Source: Pelargonium tetragonum (lineage: Eukaryota; Streptophyta; Magnoliopsida; Geraniales; Geraniaceae). From it: 64,000 nucleotides of DNA. Under the pieces are notes generated by a model. It was not told where the DNA came from. It saw only the letters and a program-made list of their open reading frames with translations, and made no database searches. How positions within the stretch are numbered: the first letter of the stretch is position 1; each line of letters opens with the position of its first letter. The translations under genes and the position numbers were made by a program. The stretch spans positions 1-64,000 of the forward strand of contig JAYMTL010000045.1 of assembly GCA_036897445.1 (NCBI GenBank). Direction: 5' to 3'. Below are positions 1 to 12,900 of the stretch, piece by piece.

Positions 1-3000
1 ACTCAACGACCCGAGACTTTAGCTACTAAGAAAAGTTTTAGTTTCATCTCATACTATTATAATATAAAAGCCCTTATCTATTAACAAGAAACCCTAGGGA
101 AGACTTATCAGAACAATAGGTAATAAGGAGTCTCCTACCTTAGACACCAAGTTTTTCTTTCTGTCTTTTGCAACAGATTGAACTTACTCCGGATTTATGA
201 AAACTAGAACCCCCTATAGAACCTTCAACTTAACAAGTTTTTATTGCTGGAATTTACCGTAGAATTCATTCGCAAGTTTCTTTTGTGTAGGTGATAGAGA
301 TCTATAATAGGTTTTGCGACAATAAATGTCAAAGTAATTTCTTGAACAAGGTAACTAGCTTTTATAATAAGAGGTTTTTTATCTAATAATTAAGAGTAAA
401 CTGGAAAACTTGAGTAGTCAAGCTATAAGGAAAATGCTTTCTGGGGCTAAGTTTAGTATTTCTTTTAGCAGTAAAGGTACAGTGTAACTCTCGAGGATTT
501 TGTGCTTGGGCGGAACTCTTTCAATTGCTTTGATACTTTTTGTTATTATGTGGAAAAAATAGATAAGGGTAATTTGAATTCCCGGGGCTTTTAAGGCAGG
601 GGTTTTCCGAATACTAGCTAACCTAAGGGCGCGTTGGAGGTATCTACTTCAAAGAGGTATGATATAAAAATGAGATTGGGGTCTACTTCTATATCCCCCG
701 TGGAAAGCTCTTGGACATACTGCTTTTAACTAACCAAAAAGGAATTCCCCTTACCGTATTGTATTGTTGAAGTAAAAAGGGGGTTTATCCCTTTCTTTTA
801 CTGAGTTGAAAGATAACTACTAGGTTAAGTTTTTGGTATCTAAAACCCGAGGATATGCAGTATAGGGAAGCTTTTTTAAATTAATAAAGGTTCAATCCTA
901 AATGTAAAGAGCGGAGTTTGAAGGGTTCAAGCCAGCTCACTTAAGTAGTGGCTTAGCGTGGTAAGGTATCTTCCTCAGTGTCTTATTTGTTTATCGATAG
1001 GGAGGGTAAGGCCTATTGAGTTAAAAATATAGCAAAAAAATAAGGCAGACTAAAAGGATAAAATTTAATAACTAAAGCTCCTCTCTGAGAGGGATTCCCC
1101 GCCAAGAAAGAAACCCTCTGTTTTACTTTTGTAATGGAAGTAAGGCAAGCAAAAGGATCTGTAAAAGAAGCGTACCCCGGAGATTTTTTTAAGGGACTCC
1201 TATACAGAAATAAGGAAAAAGACTGAGCCTTATCCTTTTTTTATATTTCATCAGCGGAATCGGTCCCTATTTTTAGGCCTTGACTTGAGTATTTATTTGC
1301 TTTTCTCAGGATATCCTTGGATTGTAAACACTTAGTCTATCTAAGCGGATTTTATCATGTAGCGCTTTTAAGAAAGATTTATCGAGCTAAAAGAAATACT
1401 CAGAATTTCGGCTCGGTTTGGAGGGTAGATTCGTTTTCCAGAAGTGTGTAATCTCTTCTTCTATCTGGTGGGTGTTTTATATGAAAAGGGTCTATTATAC
1501 TATAAATGAAATCTTCCTTGACTTATTAAAAAATTTTTTCGTGCATGAACTTAACTACAAGCAAATAGGAACCTAAATCTATATAGAAACTCCCACCCCT
1601 GGTAAAGATAAATGTTATTCTTGGGTTCTATTCTCATGGGTTATTCCCTGCAAATTTTTTGGTTACGAAATTTTGAAGCTTTTGGGAGACCCTTAAAACA
1701 CTAGGTAGGAAGGGTACCCTTTAGAGTTCTGATAAAAGATAGGCAATTTGGCTTCATGGTAAAGAGTTTCTTTTAAAGGCTTTTCTCTTCCGTGGGATAC
1801 TCTATATAGAAAGTACAATAGAACTCCTTTTTCATAAGATTAGGAAGACCTTAACAAAAGAGTCTTGGTTCAAATCGGGGCTTCCCCTTAGGTTTATGTT
1901 TTTATGCTTGCTCTAGAGAATTCGTTAATTAAAACTGAGGTGGTCGTTCCGTAGCGCTTAGACAGCTTTTGCAGGAGTTTAAAGGGAATCTCTGGGTCCC
2001 TTTTTGAGTTTTTGAGTAGGTTATACCTAGCCCTTGGTTATCTATTATAAAACCTTTTTACCACTTAAGAAGACTCCCTTTATGCTTTATGTAAGATGTC
2101 AAAATTAGAATAACTTAAAAATATCCTTATATCCAGTAATTTGAGGGGTCCCGTCAAAAAAAGAAATAAAAAGCATGAAATTGAAACCTTAATATACTAC
2201 AAATGCGACCAATCTGAGGTATGCTTTTTTATAATTATCCGGGATTTCCCCTTTTTCCAAAAACATTTATTATGCTTGTATTCTCCATAATATAGAATAG
2301 CTGGGCTGGACCCTTGAGAGTTTCTTATTTTATTAATATAATAAAGAATTTGATTGTTGACCCTTTTCTTTCGTTGGGGTTTCCCTCGCTAGACCTTAAT
2401 CCCCTTTGACTACTCTACTAAGCCTAGCCCTTCCAGGTCCTAGTAAATCATATACCCATAACTAAGTAATAAGTAAGTAAACTTTAGTTTCTTACAAAAT
2501 TTCGTATCAAAGTGCCTTTCACTATAGACGTAAAACCCTTTTGAAAATAGAAACAAGGGAATCCTTTCTTAAAAAATTTTTTATAAGGACTCTTTCTTTC
2601 TCCCCTAACGGACTCCCAACGGGAAACAACAAAATAGGATAACCCTTGCTACCAAAACCTCTAAGGCTGGAAAAGAAATATCTCCTAATTTAGCCTTTCA
2701 TTTAAATAAGGATCTTCTAAAATGTTAAAGAAACGAGGAATAAAAAGAAAATAGAAAAAGGACCTAAGTTACTCTCTAGAATAGCGTTTCTTTTTAGTTT
2801 GGGTGCCTAGTCTTAGTAAGCGGTTAATTCTCATTTGATTTAAGACATTTATTTAGAATTTTTAGGACAAACTAGTTGCCCCTTGAGTAAACGGGGCTCC
2901 TGAATAGTAGCTACTACCTTGCCTGGGCCGCTTTGCTGTAGCAGAACTTGGAGTTTCTTCGGGATTGAGTTCAAAATATCCTAGCCGGGTTGCACTGCGC

Positions 3001-5444
3001 AGAAGCTGTTACATCCTTTTTCATTTTTAATATAATATATAAGTTATAAGTAGAATTCCTACAGGAGTTATTAAAAAAGGAAAAAAAGTCCCTTTATTTC
3101 AATTTACAAATGCTAAATCTTTGTCTTTATGAGTTCTTATTTAAATACTTTACTAACGAAAGACTTATATAAAATGAATTTAGGTGCTAAGCGTAACTAC
3201 AGGGAATTAAGGCACATACGAGATTGAAGCCAAAGTAGAGTTCTGAAGAAGCTTTAGGTCGTGCCTTTTAACGTTATATTACCTTGATGTATAGGGGCAA
3301 AATAATAAGAAGTCCATAAATTGACTAGTAGTTTTTCGCTCTAGGAAGTATGCCAACGCAGGGACAGTCTTCCAAATAAAGTCAAAGTTTTGCTTAGATT
3401 TAGAGAGGCAGAGTAGAAATTTCTTAGGGCATAGCATTCTTCGTTAATCGAAAATTGCAAGAAAAAGGGGCTCGCAAAAAGAGGACAAAACCCCTTAACT
3501 TAAGAGATAGATGTTCTAAACTTAGACTATTCCGCGGATTTTCAGCTAAGAGGAAAATGCAACTAAATGAGATAAAAAGATCTTTCACAGGTTCTCTTGG
3601 GTATAGTCTTTCTCAAATCAGTTTATACGGTTTTTGGGTACCCTTAGAGTTTAGCGTTTAAGAGGGAGAGCCGGCTCATATAAAAAGGGTTTTTCTTGTT
3701 GGGCTTCGCACCTTACTAGCAGTCCCTGATTAACAAGGTAACGAATAGAGGTCGGCAGACAAGCCAACCAAATAGATAGAATTTTGTGGTCCTTTTGGTA
3801 ATAATTTATATTAGATCGAATAAGTAGTCCCGGATTTGGATTTGGAACATAAGAATCCTGGGGTATCTGGTGCCCTAAACAGGGAAATAGAAGCTTACTT
3901 TTAATTGAAAGAGAATGAAATTCTAAGATTGTATTTGAACATCTAAATAAATAGGGATTGCCAGGGGGAGCTTTTAGGTCTTTTTACTGTCCTACTAGAG
4001 CATCCACTCATAAAAAATCCGGGGCTAAAAACCCTACAATAAGAGTGAGTAGGACCGCTTTAGAAGGGCTTGTACAATGTTACCTTATTTTTAATCTTTT
4101 CATTTTAACTTTCTATTTACTAGCGGAAAGTCTTAGGGGTATCCGCTATAAGACTCAGGAAACAGTAACGAATTCTAGTTTCTTTCAAGTTTTCAAGTCT
4201 TTCTTTCTCGAGCTTTTGCGGGAGGGGGTTCCTACTACACTGAGTAAAACCTTGATTTTAACCTTTATCTAGAATAGCAATGAGCGCAAAACGGAATTCT
4301 TTTTTTGTACTAGCCTACACTTCAGCAGCACCCCTATCCTACTACAGGAGCTTTTTTTCTACCTACCCCCATATCCCATAAACTAAAAAGACTTACCAAA
4401 AAGGGTTCTACTAAGCAAGAAGTACGGCTATATTTTTGAAGGGCTTGTACTAGCTCAGTTTTTAGTAGACACCCATTCCCTTTTTTGCGTTATACCCTAT
4501 TTATCTTTCATTTAATTATGCAACTACTCTGCTTCTTATTAAATTTAGATTTAGCAAGGTCTTTAATTGCATGCATAAAACCTAACTAGACTAAGCGCTC
4601 TTTTTTAAGGGGTTATATATCCCAGTTTAATCAAGACTTTTTGAATCCTATTACTACGTGGGTTTTTAGGTACAAGAAAGACTCTAATATACAGCTATCT
4701 TAAGAGGTTTTTATTCCTTCTATTTTTTAGGGGCTTCCTTTAACGGCTATGTTATATAGTTTTTCTATTAAAGGAGTTAAAATCTCAAAGCTGTTGGCTT
4801 AGGAAGGGTTATTCGCGAAATCTTGGGCCTAGGGAATCAAAAAGGATAAAGCGGGCTCCATAAAAACATACAGTTATAGTGAGTTCCTGTTTAGAACTTT
4901 TTATAGAAGAAGGGTCCAGTTTTCTTCCTAGCATTCATATAGCTCCGCAGTCTTACAATAAGAGACGTGGGTAGGAGCTGCGAACAAAGTCCGGATATTT
5001 TGAGACACTTAATCCAGGAGTAGTTTTGTGTGCATATATTCAAAACCCCTTTAATAATTTTTTTAGTCCGGTAAATGTCATATAGAATTCTTACTCTAGA
5101 CAAATATGCCTTCCCTAGCATTACGACTGCTCCAGGATGTTCTTTACTTTTGTTATTAAAAAGAAATTTTAGACTTTTTACTTTATTTAAAGGTTAGCTC
5201 TGTGACCCATACCTAGTAAATTTCAAGAGAGTGAGAAAAGCTTTTTGTTTATATAGAATATTCAGAGCAGTAGTTTTTGACTTCTTTGTTAATGCATACA
5301 TAAATTCGAAATGAAAATTTAAGAGTTTCCTTTTAGATGTTTTTAAGGTTCTCCCGTTGGCTTACCCTTTTGATTTTTCTACTTCAAGTACGGAATTCTA
5401 AGGAAGAACTTAGTACTACTGTGTTTCAAAAAAGTTCATCGAAA
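1..5444. other. Gene-less stretch, no recognisable gene
   Basis: I see no protein family, rRNA or intact tRNA here. The longest frames (3455-3661 and 3958-4272, plus strand) start on TTG codons and look like chance frames. Small items are a 15 bp word at 122-136 that recurs exactly at 29192-29206, and a 14 bp A/T palindrome at 2570-2583. T-loop-like words at about 926 and 1869 lack a D-arm at the right distance. Confidence 0.6.
122..136 (+). repeat. 15 bp dispersed repeat, copy 1
   Basis: The word AATAAGGAGTCTCCT occurs here and again, in the same orientation, at 29192-29206. Its 3' part, AGGAGTCTCCT, is an interrupted palindrome (AGGAG T CTCCT). That makes it one member of the wider class of short palindromic words common in this window. 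A shorter relative, GATAAGGAGTCTC, begins near 8897. No function is apparent. Confidence 0.55.
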
Positions 5445-5512
5445 TTTTATAGGATTCGGAACCCGTTCTAATTAAAAGCTAGCTGCTCTACCACAAAAGG
5501 CTTTATAGCAAA
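5445..5512 (-). pseudogene. tRNA-Lys(UUU)-like relic
   Basis: On the minus strand the D-arm element GGTAGAGC (5485-5492) is followed at canonical spacing by one base, a 5-nt stem GCTAG, the loop CTTTTAA with anticodon UUU (5474-5476), U33 and A37, and the 3' stem TTAGA. Four of the five anticodon-stem positions can pair, one of them as a wobble. The T-region GGGTTCCGAATCC (5452-5464) carries one extra C relative to the usual GGGTTCGAATCC. The variable region plus 5' T-stem is about 5 nt too short. The 5' D-stem also fits better if one C is removed, and no acceptor stem can be paired. I read this as a decayed tRNA-Lys gene. An edited functional tRNA is possible but less likely because the acceptor is missing. 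Confidence 0.5.
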
Positions 5513-8500
5513 CCCGGTATTCGGCTTCCAGATTTGCGCTTGTCCATACAATTTTCCTATGTAATATGTATTTGGGGGTCGTAGTGAATAAAAATCCCTC
5601 TTTCTAAAGAGCCCCTTTTAAGTACACAAATCTTTCTGAGGTTGTCTAAAAACTTTTTCTAGAGATACCTTCTTTCTGGGTTTAAAATTTTTATGCTTTC
5701 GTATCTCGTACCTATGATAGTAGGTATAAAATAGGTAAATTCGGCATATATAAGCTTTACACGTGAATTGAGGAGTAAAAGTTACTCATATACACATAAA
5801 CGAAATCAAGAGTAGTCTTGAGGATACTGAAGTCTAACCGTCCCGGAGTCTCGTGATTTCAAAGCGCAGTTTAGTTGGTTGTTACCAATAAATGAAAAGA
5901 TTTTTTTGCTTAATTAGTAATTAGGAATAATAAGTTTTCAAGGTTAAGATAGGAGTTTGAGAACCCTTATATTAAATATACATAACACGGGATCCCATCC
6001 CTGCTTCATTTATTAAAACAAATATATATATACCAAATTGTTTGCTGACAATATAATAAAGAGTAACCTTATTAAGGGGTTCTTCGTCTTTTTTTAGAGG
6101 ATCTCTAACTTAGAAATAGAGTTCAACCTGTATAAACGTTTCAATACCCAGGAATTCTTAACACCCTAACACCAAGGTAGATTTTTTCTTTATCCTAAGG
6201 AGAACCCTTGTCTAGAATTATCTTAATATCCAGTAACTCTTAGGGAGCTTTTTAATCCTCGAAATACTAAGAGTCCTGCTTCCTTTCTTCTGAACACTTT
6301 TATAGAGAATCTCTACTCAGAATTACTCACTAGGAATTCTTGAACTCACAATCCAAAAATAAATAAAGAAGCTCTTATGCAAAAAAGTAATCGTTCAGTA
6401 GGATTACCCACTCATAAGTTACCTCGTCCTATCTTAGTAAAAACCCAGGTTCTTTTGAGGGAACCTCGTATGACTTTAGATTTAGTATCGGAAAATCCCG
6501 TATCTGATAGATACAAAGAAGAGAGTCCTTAATGTACTACACGAGCACGCTTTTTACTTTTACTCGAATATATACAAAATTGATTATACAACGGAGTCCC
6601 TACTATGGTATCCCTTTTTTTAGAAAACGTTTGTCGAGTTAACGTATCCAGTACTGGGGGTTCCCCAGAAGCCTCTTACGTTTGATTTTACTGCTTTAGT
6701 ACCCCACCATTTAAGCTTACCTACTCCTATCCCGAAATTCTACTTTTTACTGCAAGCAATAAGGCACAACCAACTGACTTTCACTTGACTTCAATTTACT
6801 GGAGATTCCTTAAATCCTCTTTAACTAACAGGATTCTCATAATCTGAAAACAAGATTTGGGATTAAAAAGAATAATATAAAAAACGAATGACTCTGAAAT
6901 TCCCTAGAAGATTTCATTACTATCCGGCGGTTAAAGCTGAATTACAACTCTGTACTTATGGGTTATTTTTTAAGAATAAGAATTAGAAACTTCCTTTCGG
7001 CAGCCCCCCTCTTCCTCTAAGTACCCTGTGGATTAAGGATAACTATCTATCCTTTACTTTATAAATCTAGAATACATATAGGGTTAGGTTATTAAAAAAA
7101 AGGAAGTAAATAAATTTTATGAAGACTCCTTTAACGGGTTTATAGCCATAGCAGGAGTTACTTATGAAAGATCTTCCCCGTATACTTGCTGATATTTGAA
7201 TATAAATACGAAGGGGTGCCTAGTTGTCTAGAATTAGCCCTTTACCGAGGATTTGGGATTTTCATCAGACGAAGCTTTTTTTGCTTGGAAGGCATAAATA
7301 TCGGCAAAAAAAGTGTACTGAGTAGAATAAAATAGGCGCTTCTTAAATTCAAATTTAACACGCGGGGCTTTTATGAGAACTTCTATATGAAAAAGACAGG
7401 GATTTTATTACAAGTTTTAAGTAGTCTAATAAAATGAATTTTCTCGGTATGACATGAGGTCGGAGTAATCCATAAGTGGGACTTAAAGAGTAAGAATAAT
7501 TCGAATAAAAAGGGGAATCCTATATGAATTATAAATATCACAAGAGCTAGCTAGTGAAAAAACCTGCCTAAGTAGGTGTTAGGAATCAAAGATTCAAACT
7601 TATCTAACAAAAGAGATTGGGGTATACTTTACCTTCAATATCTTGGGAAGCTGCTGCTATTTGAGAAACTTCTTGGAAAAGAGCGGGTATCTACAGGATC
7701 CCATAAATTCTTAACAAGCCTAAACCTCCTTATTTTATCCCCCATCGGCGAATTAAAGAGTACTACTAGAGCTTACTAAAAAATGCCTTTAAAGTCCTTA
7801 AATTAAAAACCAATTTCTGACCAATTAAAGTCTCTTACTTTTTTAAGCACACAGATAAATTGAAGTTAAGAGAGCTTAGGGCTTACGCGAGCATAAGTAA
7901 AAAAAAGGATTCACCCTCCATCCCATCCTACCAGGGCGGCTCCTACATTTTTTTAGTCTTGTACTCTATTTCACACTCATGCGTAAACTTCAAAAAAGGT
8001 ACAAAGGGTACTTTTGGTCTTCCAGTATTATTTAGGGTAAACTTCTTTTTTATAAAGTCTACTTATAAAGTTAAAGTGTTTGAGTTCAATTCAGTGGAGC
8101 CCCCGGTGAGAGCTCAAGCAAGGCATTTTCCCTCAGTATCTTTATTAGAATTAGAGATTAGTTGATTAGCTTCCATTACTAGGTTTCCTCTATTATTGAG
8201 AAGAATTTACCGTGTATACTGGGATTTGCTTACCTCTGTATTGACTGGAGATTGACATTTGCTATTTGCCATTAGCTTGGGATTCTAGGGATTTCTTAAC
8301 AAGGATTAAAGAATTTGAACTATAACAAATATAGTACATCTAAAGAGGTACTGGAACTATAGAGACATTCTAGAGAGTAAGTTTAGCCTTATTTTTTCTT
8401 ATTTGGGTATTCAAGTTAAAAGGCATTTCCAAGGTAAAGAGTTTGCTTTTATTTTACTGTATTTGAAAGGTTTCTCTCTCCCTTTTTCTTAGTCTTTCCT

Positions 8501-8937
8501 TAATTAAAGTTTTTACTGAATATTGTGTAGGGAATATGGGTAACCGAGACGAGAAAGGATTCTAACTTTCTCTCAAGAAAGAAGGCAGAAGTCAAAGTGG
8601 GTAAATCGAGTTTTATGTTCCTTTCTTTTTCTGGGTTTCCGATTTAAAGGAATCCTTTTCGAGCCAAGCCCGTAAGAAAGTGACATATATTTTAGGCAAA
8701 GCAGCATTTGAGAGTTTATAGATTATAAGCTAAGTTTTTAAGGATTTAAGTAATCCTTGGAGTTGAAGTAAAAGGAATATAGGATGATAAAATACCTAAA
8801 ACTCAAGAGTTACATAAGATTAAGAATTCCAAAAGCTTCAAAATACCCTAAACCTAAAAGAGTTTATATCCAGGAACTTTCCTAAAAACAATATAGATAA
8901 GGAGTCTCATATCCTGAAAGTGCGTGAATCGCGGGAA
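5513..8937. other. Gene-less stretch, nothing recognised
   Basis: Only short frames of up to about 100 codons occur, mostly opening on TTG (for example 7860-8165 plus). None has a recognisable motif. The base style matches the rest of the window: few CA/TG steps and many GAATTC- and GGANTCC-type words, for example around 6592 and 8650. No RNA gene or repeat longer than about 15 bp was noticed. Confidence 0.55.
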
Positions 8938-8989
8938 TTGCTTTAACACTGTAAACTTATGCATTTAATGAATTTTCTAACCTATTCAT
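8938..8989 (+). repeat. Imperfect direct repeat, left copy
   Basis: About 50 bp here match 9888-9935 in the same orientation. Both share a TGCYTT...CACT lead, then GTAAACTTATG, then AATTT-Y-CTAACCT. The left copy has roughly 9 extra bases between the last two blocks and lacks a CT dinucleotide present in the right copy. The two copies bracket, with 300 bp or more on either side, the compositionally unusual segment at 9.29-9.59 kb. This could be an old local duplication of about 950 bp or a flanking repeat of an insertion. Confidence 0.5.
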
Positions 8990-9286
8990 TTCAGGATAAA
9001 AAGATTCCGTACCGATTGGAACCGAAAAACCCCGATTTTGCTAGAAAGATAATGGACTGGAATCCCTCTCCCCTCAAAGAATTTCTGACTAATATTAACT
9101 GATATTATATAAAGAATTCTTGAGGAATTGTTAAATTATTTCCAAAACTTTCATTCGTCCAATAAAAATCTCAACTGACCGATTAGAACAACTTGAAAGA
9201 CTCCCGAAATTCGTGGGTTATAAATTGCAATTTACCGTGGGAAAAAGGCCCTCTTGTGCCGGTAGTCAAATCAAATTCGTGTAATA

Positions 9287-9592
9287 TTGCCAAGAAAAAA
9301 ACAGGAGGTAGGATGTGGGATACTGGGTTACATTAAATATAGTAATGAATATACAGGCATACACAACAGTAACCCCATGACCCAGATTACTTCTTCTTGT
9401 TGCTGCATACCTACACCTCTTGCTGTAGCCTTACTTACTAACCTGTGCCAATACCCATTGTATTATTTAATAGAAGCTTTTTTATTCTTATTATATGTAA
9501 TAGTAATAGATAGTTCTTATAGGTTAGTATTCTTCTTATTTTTATGTATCTTAAGAAGTAGATATTCTATTCTTTACAGGTCAGTCTTATAG
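9287..9592 (+). CDS. Doubtful hypothetical ORF in a compositionally distinct island
   Basis: The frame is 101 codons if opened on the TTG at 9287. The first internal ATG is at 9377 and would give about 71 residues. I recognise no family. The N-terminal third is polar with a short Cys run (CCC); the C-terminal half, from about residue 65, is strongly hydrophobic and could form one or two membrane segments. What sets it apart is composition. CA and TG steps make up roughly 12-18 percent of steps over 9301-9480, against about 6-7 percent in sampled background lines. An AGGAGG-like stretch (AGGAGGTAGGATG) lies at about 9302-9314, but no useful start follows it. A chance frame inside foreign or differently evolving DNA is as likely as a gene. 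Confidence 0.13.
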   Translation: MPRKKQEVGCGILGYIKYSNEYTGIHNSNPMTQITSSCCCIPTPLAVALLTNLCQYPLYYLIEAFLFLLYVIVIDSSYRLVFFLFLCILRSRYSILYRSVL

Positions 9593-9887
9593 ATTGAAGA
9601 TGGGTGTTTCTTTATATAGTGTAACAGGGTTCTTAGGGCTATCGCACCTAAACTAGATAGTGTATTAATTGTATTAGTTAGATTGTTCTATTAAAGGAAA
9701 GGAAGGCTTAGCCGGACCGTCTCTTTCTTTTTTTTTTTACTTTGTTTCTCTCTTAAATAGTAGCTATTAGGAGTCAATGGACTTGGTTTGGAGAGTATAG
9801 TCATTATTAAGGTTTAGTAAAGAACTCTCTTAATTGTTAGCTGACCAACGAAAGAAGGAATGAAAGAATTGTGTATAGCATGATTCT

Positions 9888-9935
9888 AGTATGCCTTTCC
9901 ACTCTGTAAACTTATGAATTTCCTAACCTGTCATG
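9888..9935 (+). repeat. Imperfect direct repeat, right copy
   Basis: This is the partner of 8938-8989. The core CTGTAAACTTATG (9904-9916) is followed directly by AATTTCCTAACCT. The left copy has an additional short segment at that point. Same orientation, copy starts about 950 bp apart. Confidence 0.5.
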
Positions 9936-12900
9936 AATTTGATCTACTTTGACGGTAAAGGTTTCCGCCCACCTTTTTCGAGGAACTCTTAAAACCTTTT
10001 TTGAGTTATTCCTTTAGGTTTAGGAATTCTTAATCTTATGGAGCTCTTTCTTTAGATATAAGCTCTCTTACTAAGTTCCTGTATTCCTGGTAACTACTTT
10101 TAGGAAAGAGACTCATAAATATCTCTTAAAGGAAGTTCCTGATAGTAACTGAACTCAATTAAAAACCCGTAACTCAAGGAATATAAAAAAGAAGGAGTTG
10201 AAGCAAAAGTCAAGGGCTTTCTAGGTATTTAGAGACAGGTTCTTTTTAGGTGTTTTACATGTGGTTTTAGAGTTTTTCCGCGGTCAATTTGTACTTTTGA
10301 GAGTCTTGTTTTATGGTCATAATGTGTAAGGGTTTCACGAGCATATACACTATCAAGTTCCACTCTTCGTGACTCTTCAGTCTGGTAGATAGATGCCCTC
10401 TATACAGTCTAAAGTTTATATCTTCTTTTACGATAAGCTACACAAGAGAACTCTCTCTTATACTATAAAAAAGATTTTAGTACTAATAAAGGTAAAGGAC
10501 ACCTAATTACTCTCTAGATACATTAGTATAAAGTATAGCAGCTAAAAAGCCCGACGACAGTAGCATAGTAGGTACAGGTGGAAGAGGAGGATTTCTTATT
10601 CAAAATCTCCTAGAGGGTAAAAGGAGCGCTCTAAGCACAATACTAATAATACAAAAAAGGAGTTAAGGGCTTGTGAGAAATTTACAGTTTAAGAAATAAG
10701 AAAGTAATATTCATTTTTATGGGATTAGAACCCTTGTATTCTGTACTTTTATTAAAATAAGGAATAAAAAGAACTTAAAAAAGCTAAAGGAACTCAGTTG
10801 CCGTGAAGTCAAATTCTTCTTCTTGGTGTCAATTAACCTCTAGAAAAAAGGTATGTACGACCTACTGAAAAAAGGGGGTTTCCTTTCTAAGACTGAGATA
10901 TGCGCTAAATAAAAAAGCACTCCTCTTCTTAGCTAAATTACCTTTTGCCGTAAATTTTCTTATACAGAATTTGAATCCTTGTATCCCTTTTGAAAAAACG
11001 TTAGGGGATAGTAGACGGCTTTTTTTTTTAACAGCTATGAGTCTCTTAATTGGCGGCTATTTTGTGTGGTTGTTATATTACAGAAATGTTGGATTTATAG
11101 TAAACAAGTAATTCTTTTTTTTTAGGACTTCTGGCTCGAACTGCCCTTGCCTCTATACTTAACCACTAGCTTTGCTAAAAATCTTACAGTAAAACATAAG
11201 GAACTCAAAAAGGGGGCCTTCTCCGTTATTAGTCAAAGATAACAGAATATCCAGGCAAACTAAGCAAGAATCCTCGCGGTCTCTTCAGTAATATAAAAAT
11301 CGGCTTAGAACTTAAGGCTAAACCCTACCCCTTCTTATCTTGGATTTTAAAAAACCCTTACGTGGGGAACTCGTGCAAAACAATGCAACAAAATTTCTCT
11401 ATTAGAGCTCCTCATTTAGTATTCTTTTTTAAGTCCTACACACGGGGACACCAGTGCAAACATAAATGGAGTCCACTCTTTTTTATTTAAATCTTCGGTA
11501 CAAAGTTCCCAGTTGTATGTTATCCAGACCTAGTTATAATTGCCTAGATAGAGAAGCCAAAAATTCATTGTAGCCGCAATTTTATATAGAACAAGGATTC
11601 GTGATTGATAATTTCTCCGGATCGAACTTTTTCACTTTTTATTTTAAACTCGGCGGCTAAGGAATCCCTTATTTATTGTTTATTAAGCAAATTTTTCATT
11701 TTTAATAAAGCAACGAAGCAAGGCAAAACCCTTGACTTCCTGGATATGCCCTCACTAAATTCAAGTTATGATAGTAAATTCGCTTCAGGGGCAGGCTTGA
11801 GAGATAGCACCCACTTACCTATGTTTAAGTAAATTTAGGAGTACTTAGTCATACTACGGCTAGAACTTTTCAAAGAATTCAACTTCCCTATACTAAAAAA
11901 AGCATGTCCTTAACGAGCTATATCTTTGAAAAACTTCTCTTACACTTATGATTTCACTTGGTTTATAGGAGCCGGAGCCCTTTTCATTTAATAAGTTTCT
12001 TTGGTGGGTTTTTTTCCTAAGGAATTCCCTGATAAGGGCGTAACTGACCTTTCAACGAAACTGCCAAAATTTGCGTTATACCACTCATGATATTTGCTAA
12101 GACCAAAAAGTTTACTGATGCTTTGAATGAACTTAAAAGCAAGCAGGGTCCTGACTTAGGTTTTTCTTTCAATGAGCATGGAACCTTTCTTGTGAAAAGT
12201 ATAGAAAAAAAGTCAGTAAAAGGCAAGTATCAAGCAAAAGAAAAAACTTAGTTAGTTAGTAGAAAACTTTTCATACTTATACTTATAAAGAATATCTTCC
12301 CTGAATTTTACTTGAGCCATATCCACTTAGTTAATTACGGCATACAAGGATCGGTGCACGGGCTTCACTCTAAGAATTAGCTCCTATCTTTTATTTTATG
12401 AGTTGTATATAAAAGAGGCAAAATTACAAAATAGGAGTAAGACCCCCGTAGAGCATGTGCACTCTAAGCTAGAAAAAAAATAAGGAACCCTTTCCTTTGT
12501 AGAAAAACTTACACAATTTAAGAATTGGCGAGGGAATAATAAGCTATCTATTGCTAAGGATTTGAAAGGAACTTGAATAAAGGTTTGCAAGTAACAAGGT
12601 TACAGGGAATCAATCTTCTAGTATTAGCCTCAAGTTCCAAAGCCTAAAAAGGGATAGCGAAGAGGAGTCCTTTAAATTTTAAATAAGGGGCTAATTTTAC
12701 CGGAAGCTCCTAATCCTGCGTAGGGTAAAGCCCTTTGGGAGAAGCATCTATAAAATATACAAGCGTATACGGCAGGGTCTTGGAACTTAGACGAAGGATG
12801 ACATCACAAATGAGTAGACAAAATACCAAGAGTCTTTCAAAAGAAGTTCTGATCTTTTGCTCCCCCAAAAAAGCAGTCCAAAACCAAGAAAACTCATATC

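Noticed and set aside
905-940. GAGC and GGGTTCAAGCC resembling tRNA pieces
   Set aside because: The D-like and T-like pieces are far too close together, and neither stem pairs.
1861-1890. GGTTCAAAT T-loop-like word
   Set aside because: The T-stem does not pair, and no D-arm lies at the expected distance upstream.
3733-3752. AACAAGGTAACG resembling the 3' end of small-subunit rRNA
   Set aside because: Only about a dozen bases match, and no other conserved rRNA segment is nearby.
3958-4272. 104-codon plus-strand frame
   Set aside because: TTG start, no motif, and length within chance expectation.
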